Below are positions 58,295 through 64,000 of a stretch of 64,000 bases of DNA, one piece after another. The notes below the pieces were generated by a model. The model made no database searches. It saw only the letters and a program-made list of their open reading frames with translations, and was not told the origin of the DNA. This DNA comes from Chimonanthus salicifolius. Lineage: Eukaryota > Streptophyta > Magnoliopsida > Laurales > Calycanthaceae. A program made the position numbers and the translations under genes. How positions within the stretch are numbered: position 1 is the first letter of the stretch; each line of letters begins with the position of its first letter. The stretch is from assembly GCA_013350335.1 (NCBI GenBank), contig CM023540.1:52186552-52250551 (forward strand), in the 5' to 3' direction.

Positions 58295-59908
58295 AATACC
58301 CCAAACATAGATTTTGCTAGTCCTCGAGCAAAACTAGCTAAATAAAAATTTTAAAAGCAAAAATAAAAATCCTAATCTACACTACTTTCGCTGGCACTCT
58401 CGATTTCATTTAGTATATGCAACAAGCCTTTAAACTGTTAGCTCACCATTAGTGGACGAGCTATAGTCTTATGAGAGCTTTCAGTGATGATACTGATGAT
58501 ACCCACAAACATCAACATCTTTAACAATGACACATAGACAAGGGGTCTAAGCATCATACAATTCTAAAATTCATTTTACAAGGATTATTCCCGGAGTGTA
58601 GTGTGTGCTTAGCCAATATTGAGATAGACTTCATTTTCCAAATAGACACTAGTTTTGTTCACACCATTGGAAAATGCGCTTTGACTGCAAATGTCACTGG
58701 ATATGTCTCTCAGAAAAATTAACACTCAGAGGTTTGGGTTTATTTTCTCTCAAAGTATATGTGAGCAGAATTTATGTATTCAAATCAAAATATCTCACAT
58801 ATATATTAGACAATGGCTGTTTATATCAAAGAAAATGAATGATCTCATGAATAATTGCCACTTTCCTGAGAACGTTGAGTCAAATACCACCATTTTCCCC
58901 ACTTTACTCTCCACATGAAATACCCTATTTAGACTTAAGATCAATAGGACTTCCTATTAGGACGAAACATGGCTTAAGACTGGGTCAAGTAAAAAAAGGA
59001 TAAAAAGGCTCTAACAATAAGTACTTTGAATAGAAGGGTTAGAGGTGTTCAAGATGTTGAATGAGATATTTTCCTCTATTTTTCTTTCAGCACTTTTCAA
59101 AGTATTTTTTTTTTTAATATTTATTTATTTTTTTCAAGTTCTTTTTTGGTATCTAGATGTTCCCTTCTTTAGATGTTATTTTCTTCTTTTCTTTTCTTGT
59201 TCCCTTGTTTTTAGAGTACCATCCCAAATTGTTATCTCTAACCTTTTCTAGAAATAGGTCATGGATATTTTCAATTTGGCTCATACTCCTGAATTGGAGT
59301 TGGGTATGGTAAACAAGGTTGGTCAAGAAAACAGGCTAATTTAAAGGCTTAAGTGGAAAACTATCAAGATAAATGACCAAATATAGGTGGGCTTCTAGGC
59401 TCAAATGATCCAAAAATGGCTTATATCATATCTTAAGCTTCATAAGATGATTTTGTTATTTCAAATAATTTTGGAAAAATTCCAAGCATACTAACTCAAT
59501 TTTGATGTCGTTCTTAGTAATATGATCAAGATGAAGAATAATGAGATCAACAACAATTGAGATCAACGACTTAATTTTTCTCAGTAATATTGACCAAGAT
59601 GGAATTGACTTATAACCCTCAAAAGAAAAGAATGGCTCTAAAGCTCACTGTGTTAAGTCTCCACTGGTATTCTCTAGTGATTACTCTACTTGTGAATATT
59701 TTTCTTTTTTAGACTAAACTTAATATGGCTGTGTATAAAAATTTTCAAGTATAAATCCTATAAAAATGTTTATGGAAAAATATGATAAAAAGATCTTTAT
59801 CTGACTATTAATGCTAAAAATGTGACTCTTTTTACTCGGATTGTCAAGACGCATGCTTTTCTCAAGTTAAAATTGACAGTCTTGTTAAGCACCAAGGAGT
59901 CTCATTTT

Positions 59909-60610
59909 TCATGGACTAGACCATTTGACGGTTTGATGTTGTTGAACATCACAGAAAAATTGGACAAGTCTCTGCGTTTGAAAACCATGGTGGGGGCATT
60001 TTGCTAATATATCTTTGAGTCTTTCAGATGATTCACAAAATTGTTCACCCTCCTTCTGATTGAAGTTTATCATTTCTTTCTTGAGGGCACTTGTTTTTGA
60101 CATAGGAAAAAACTTGTTCAAAAATTTATTAGCTAACTGATCCCAAGATGTGATGGAATTCATAGGTAAAGAATTTAACCACGATTTTGCTTTTTCTTGA
60201 CAGAGAAAGGAAATAATCGAAGTTTAATAGATTCATCAGTGATTCTTTGAATTTTAAAGGTGGCGCAGATATCTAAGAATTCTTTAACATGGAGGTACAA
60301 ATCCTTTCTATCAAGAGATTGGAAGGCTCGTAGAAGATGTAAAAAAAGTTGGCTTAAGTTCAAAGGTGACATTGGTTGAAGGTATCACTATACCTGATGT
60401 AGTATTGGTGTGACTAGAGAGAAGTAACCTTGGAGAGTTTTCTTCGCAACTTCCTTTGCTATGGGCGATGATGGTAGTGATGAAAATGAAGATGATGAGA
60501 GTGGTGAAGTAGGTGGACTGTCTATGTCTATGACTAAGTTAGACTGAGCTTCGGACGCAACAATTGATGTACTGACAAGAGGTGTAACTCTAACCAAGCG
60601 ATTGGTGGAG
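59909..60610 (-). pseudogene. M2 gag remnant
   Basis: Three minus-strand segments in different frames read as one Athila/Tat Gag. An N-terminal Ser/Pro-rich part (60597-60388) is followed by the capsid segment DLYLHVKEFLDICATF and LRLFPFSVKK (60320-60175). After a frame change come SITSWDQLANKFLNKFFP and ILAKCPHHGF (60160 to about 59975). Trp, KFFP and CPHHGF are the hallmark residues of the retrotransposon Gag domain in this clade. It would form the particle that packages element RNA. Frameshifts and the loss after CPHHGF leave it non-functional. Confidence 0.82.
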
Positions 60611-62012
60611 TCACGAGATCAGTTAAGCATACACAGACATGATCATTTAGGTTCAAACAAATTCACACAAGAAATTGCCTTAATCTAGATTCAAACTTCT
60701 TTAAGAGAAATTGAATTTTTATTGGCTACTAATAGGACTCTAAAAATTGTTTCTAGACTTGTTCCTACTTTTCTCTCCAAATAATCTAAGTCTCCAATAA
60801 GAGTTTAATCACAAGATAGCCAAGTAAGTTTCCAGTTAAGTGGGCGAGCACAAACGACATCTCGTCCCAACTTATTCTTAAACATGCTCGACTTCATGCC
60901 TTGATGACAGAACCAATCCTTAGACACCATTCTTGAAGATAAACTATTTATTGGTTGCAAAAACCAATTTGAAAGAAAAATGTTCCTAATGAGCATGAAA
61001 CCCTAAAATCTAGCCTAATTGTTCCTTAATTGATTTTATTACGAAATGCATGAACCAGTTTACTATCTTATTTTTCTAGATATTGTGAATGCAATCATAC
61101 TTTACCAATGCAAGCATCAAGCAAATAAGCAAAATAATTATCAAACAAATCTAAACTAATGCATGAATCTAGCACCCTAATATGCATGAACAATTTAAAT
61201 ATGCAAACTAATTAAAGCAAATTGAAGAAAACCCTAAAAATTTCTATATAAATGCATGATAAAAAATAAAAAATAAAAGAAGGCGATTAGGCACTCACCT
61301 TAGCCTAATATGCATATTTCCAGTAATTTTTAAATGCTCATTTAAAAACTTTCGAAACAATAAGTACAAGCATTGGTAGAGTCATAATCAAAGAATGCAT
61401 TATCCTAAACTAAATTACTTTTCCTATACTACAACTAATGAAGGAGATGTAATATTTACAACCTTAAACAATTTTAAATGAGACAAGATTATAATAATTA
61501 AAATCAAGTTCACCAAATTAAATCTTTATTCCATGATTTCCAAGATTTGATTAGACATCTAATTTTGAAATTTTCGTAAGTTAGATAAAATTTCTAAATC
61601 TAGAAAACTTCTAAGTTTGGAAATTTTTCTAAAATTGGATGATCTCCAAAAATAGATCAATTACCAAAAATAGTTTTTTCTAAAAATAGAAAACTTTCCA
61701 AAAAGTGGATTTTCTAAAGCTAAGATTTTACTAAAACAAATTTCGAGATTAGAAAATTCTTGTTAAAATAGGAAACTAATAAAAAAGAACATTTCCAAAA
61801 ATAGAAAATTCTAAATATAGCAGTTTAAAAAATTAGTAACTTTCCAAAAATAAATTGATTATAAAATATTGAGATTTTCAAAACTTTCTTATTTAAGGTA
61901 ACTTTCTAAAATTAAAACTTTCCAAAATAAAAGTTTCAAATTTTAAAGAGTTGCCAAAAATAGAACTTTCCAAAAATAACATTTTTTCATAAAAACCATC
62001 CTGCTCAATGAT

Positions 62013-62036
62013 TTTCCCCTACAACGGCGCGAAAAA
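62013..62036 (-). promoter_or_regulatory. M2 primer-binding site, tRNA-Asp type
   Basis: On the minus strand, TTTCGCGCCGTTGTAGGGGA follows the LTR end and resembles the tRNA-Asp complement with a few mismatches. Confidence 0.82.
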
Positions 62037-62038
62037 CT

Positions 62039-62459
62039 TGTTGATGTCAAATTTTACATTTATAACTCGCAAGTGCACGAACCATGTATAGTATAGCAAT
62101 TAGAGTACAAGGTCGAACCCAACGAAAAATCACAAAATACATGCACTAAAATTAACTTAGCATTCCTTTAAAAAGATATATTATTAAGAAATAGAATCCC
62201 AATGTTTAAATCAAAGAACTCTAATACTTGGATTTTAATAAATCTTAGATTGAAATATCAAAATAACATCATTATCTCACTTGTATCTAACTTGTAAATT
62301 AACAAAATAAGATGTTTGAATTAGATTTAATTTATTGTCAAGAATCGAATCCATGTCTTTTTTATTCAAAATAGTGAACTAAAATGATAATCACAATTCT
62401 AATTTAAAACTACATGTCCTAAGATCAAAATTACACATCTCCAACTTTAGTTAGTTGAA

Positions 62460-62499
<40 letters not shown>

Positions 62500-63972
62500 A
62501 GATACAAAGAATTAAAGAATAAATAAATTAACATACAAAAATTAAAATAAAGACATTGAAAATACATTAAACAATTATCATACAATAAACAAACAAAGTA
62601 AAAGACATAACTAAATACTGGAAATAAATTGACAAATAAATTAACTGAAAGAATAAATAAATACATAATTTAAAGGTTGGTTACTGGAATAGATCGTTCA
62701 TCACCCAAAATGAATAAACAAATACAAAATCTAGATCTGAAATTCATGTAAAAATCCAAAGTTCAATTCATGCTTATCATTAAATTAAAATTTCATAATC
62801 TTTAATTTAGTTAATCGAACCTTAGTAACTTAGATTTAACACTTATAACCAAAGTTCTAACTATTTTATGTCCAATTAAATAAACAAAAATTACAAACTT
62901 TAAAAATTAAATCTATACAATCATCAAAGAAATCTGAAAATTGGATGTTTCAAGGTTCGAAAGGAATATTTTATATTTATTTCATGGAAGAATTAAAGTA
63001 CAGGAGTTGGTAATAAATACAAGAAAAACATATAAAAATAAAAATTACAATTGAATACTCGCTTGTAAAATTAGGATGAAGGTCCTTGTCTTCTTGCTTT
63101 ATTCTCCAATCTTCAGTCCTCTTGAGATCTAGGTCAAATTCGAATTCCATGGTGTACCATAGTGCTCTATTTATAGGCCCTAGGTTGGAATGGATGGTTG
63201 AGATTAAATCTAGGTTTAAGTTATTAATGGAGGGCTAAGATTGGATCTCAATTAAAGGTGGATGGATGGGATTTGAAGTTGAAAACTTAGGGTTTATAAG
63301 GCATGGTCGAATTTTGTTTTGCTTGGTTTGAGGTTGGCTTCGTGGCTAAGCAAAGGTGGGGAAAAGTTTGGGATTTAGGAGAGAAAATAGGGTAGAATCG
63401 AATTTGACATGTAGGATTAGGGTTTTGTGGTTTAATGCATGGATGGTGGAGATCTAAAGATGACATAAATGGATGGATGAGATGAAGTAGATGGCATGGC
63501 CTAGAGTTGACTAGTGATATGCGCATGAGGTGTTTTGGATTGTGCAAAATCATGTATGGTTTGGAAAGATTGGAATGATGAGGTGTTTAGAGATTTTAGG
63601 AACGAACTTGGATGGATTTTTGGTCAAATGCATGGAGAATTTTTAGTTGCAAAAATCGTGTGGAGTGTGTGTGTGATGTGTCAAAATCATGTGGATTGGG
63701 ATAGGGTTGCTTGGGCTCCAAGTTGGGTTAAATCTTAGGTGGATGGCTATGATTGGTTTGTTTTTAAATCGGTTCAACAAATGGATGGCTAATCTACATT
63801 ATTAATGATAAAATGATGCATGGATGATTATGATTGTAAGGTCAATCTACATGATGGATGGATTGGATGGCCTAGATCTAATATGAATTATGAATGCATT
63901 GGACATGGTAAGGTGACTCTAGGTTTTACCTAATTTTGATGCATGAGATGAAGGGTTGAGATTGAAGATACA
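62039..63972 (-). repeat. M2 5' LTR, 3' part
   Basis: It starts TGTTGATGTC on the plus strand and parallels 39454-40632 and then 53621-54005. It is cut at 63973. Contains a 34-bp AG run at 62463-62496. Confidence 0.85.
62463..62496. repeat. AG microsatellite, 17 units
   Basis: The same place in the other M2 LTR (about 39880-39895) has only a short impure GA run, so the repeat has expanded in one LTR. Confidence 0.92.
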
Positions 63973-64000
63973 TGTTGATGAGTGCAAATTTTAAATCTCG
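63973..64000 (-). mobile_element. Start of another insertion at the window edge
   Basis: At 63972 the M2 LTR breaks off (compare 54005 in the other LTR), and TGTTGATGAGTGCAAATTTT begins, like the 3' end of a family LTR in minus orientation. Only 28 bases are visible. Confidence 0.6.

Larger units (their letters stand above)
58295..62038 (-). other. M2 interior, mostly non-coding
   Basis: The polypurine tract lies at the left edge. 58295-59755 is colinear (reversed) with 49882-51309 in P1. 59755-59900 matches 47050-47193. 59909-60610 holds gag remnants. 60620-62010 is leader sequence, AT-rich, with many AAAAATAGAAA-type short repeats at 61550-61980. No pol is seen. Confidence 0.75.
39454..64000 (-). 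mobile_element. Element M2: Athila/Tat-like retrotransposon with gag only, minus strand, with nested insertions
   Basis: The 3' LTR runs from 58294 leftward to 39454, broken by P1 (40633-53615) and a gypsy solo LTR (54135-57765), so three LTR pieces total about 2.2 kb. The interior is 58295-62038 (3.7 kb). The 5' LTR begins at 62039 and continues to 63972, where another insertion starts. The primer site is complementary to tRNA-Asp, as in the non-chromovirus Athila/Tat clade. Only gag remnants are seen, with no protease, RT or integrase, so the copy depends on others in trans or is a deletion product. Confidence 0.8.

Noticed and set aside
62460..62666. Minus-strand ORF ending in a Ser/Leu run
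   Set aside because: It is produced by the AG microsatellite within an LTR.

Overview
The window is repeat-dominated DNA from a flowering plant, probably a eudicot. The evidence is the AT-rich background, plant L1-type LINEs with a C-terminal RNase H, plant Ty1/copia and Ty3/gypsy elements primed from tRNA-iMet or tRNA-Asp, and a plant-type ankyrin exon. I see no bacterial, viral or organellar gene set. Nearly all coding-looking sequence is decayed transposable element. The only open, undamaged candidate host sequence is one ankyrin exon at 20333-20789 (minus strand). Copy ages, identities and species cannot be settled without alignment.

Layout. 75-850: a complete miniature LTR element (TRIM) with two ~355-bp LTRs, a 58-bp interior and a perfect 5-bp target duplication. 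851-3094: AT-rich, no gene. 3095-9051: an approximately 211-bp tandem repeat split by a 5'-truncated L1-type LINE (3483-8799). 9052-10388: no gene. 10389-18181: a MITE with pogo/Emigrant-like ends, split by a full-length 7.3-kb LINE (10407-17686) that has a 16-bp target duplication and an RRM-type ORF1; this LINE carries its own unexplained ~720-bp insert. 18182-20332: no gene. 20333-20789: ankyrin exon.

21120-64000 is one nest of LTR retrotransposons. A copia element (LTR 21120-24297, gag 24298-25110) is split by a solo LTR (21628-23590, target duplication CCTAC) and then by a minus-strand Athila/Tat-like LTR (from 25111). That LTR is broken by a second copia element (25665-28518), itself broken by a gypsy element (28519 to about 36045) that abuts the 3' half of a related gypsy element (36046 to about 39000). 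From 39454 to beyond the window lies a second minus-strand Athila/Tat-like element (M2). Its 3' LTR was hit by a plus-strand relative (P1, 40633-53615) and by a 3.6-kb gypsy solo LTR (54135-57765, target duplication CATGG). P1 itself holds a copia solo LTR (41836-43741, CTTTC) and a family-related solo LTR (47194-49876, GATTT). A further insertion begins at 63973.

The genes do not form a pathway; they are remnants of replication modules (Gag, protease, RT, RNase H, integrase, APE endonuclease). The items most worth a second look are the nine hairpin-forming GGTTCGGCC palindromes in the gypsy solo LTR, the gag-only Athila/Tat-like family that looks non-autonomous, the ATGA stop/start overlap between ORF1 and ORF2 in both LINEs, and the unidentified insert in the second LINE. 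I found no clear new cellular system.
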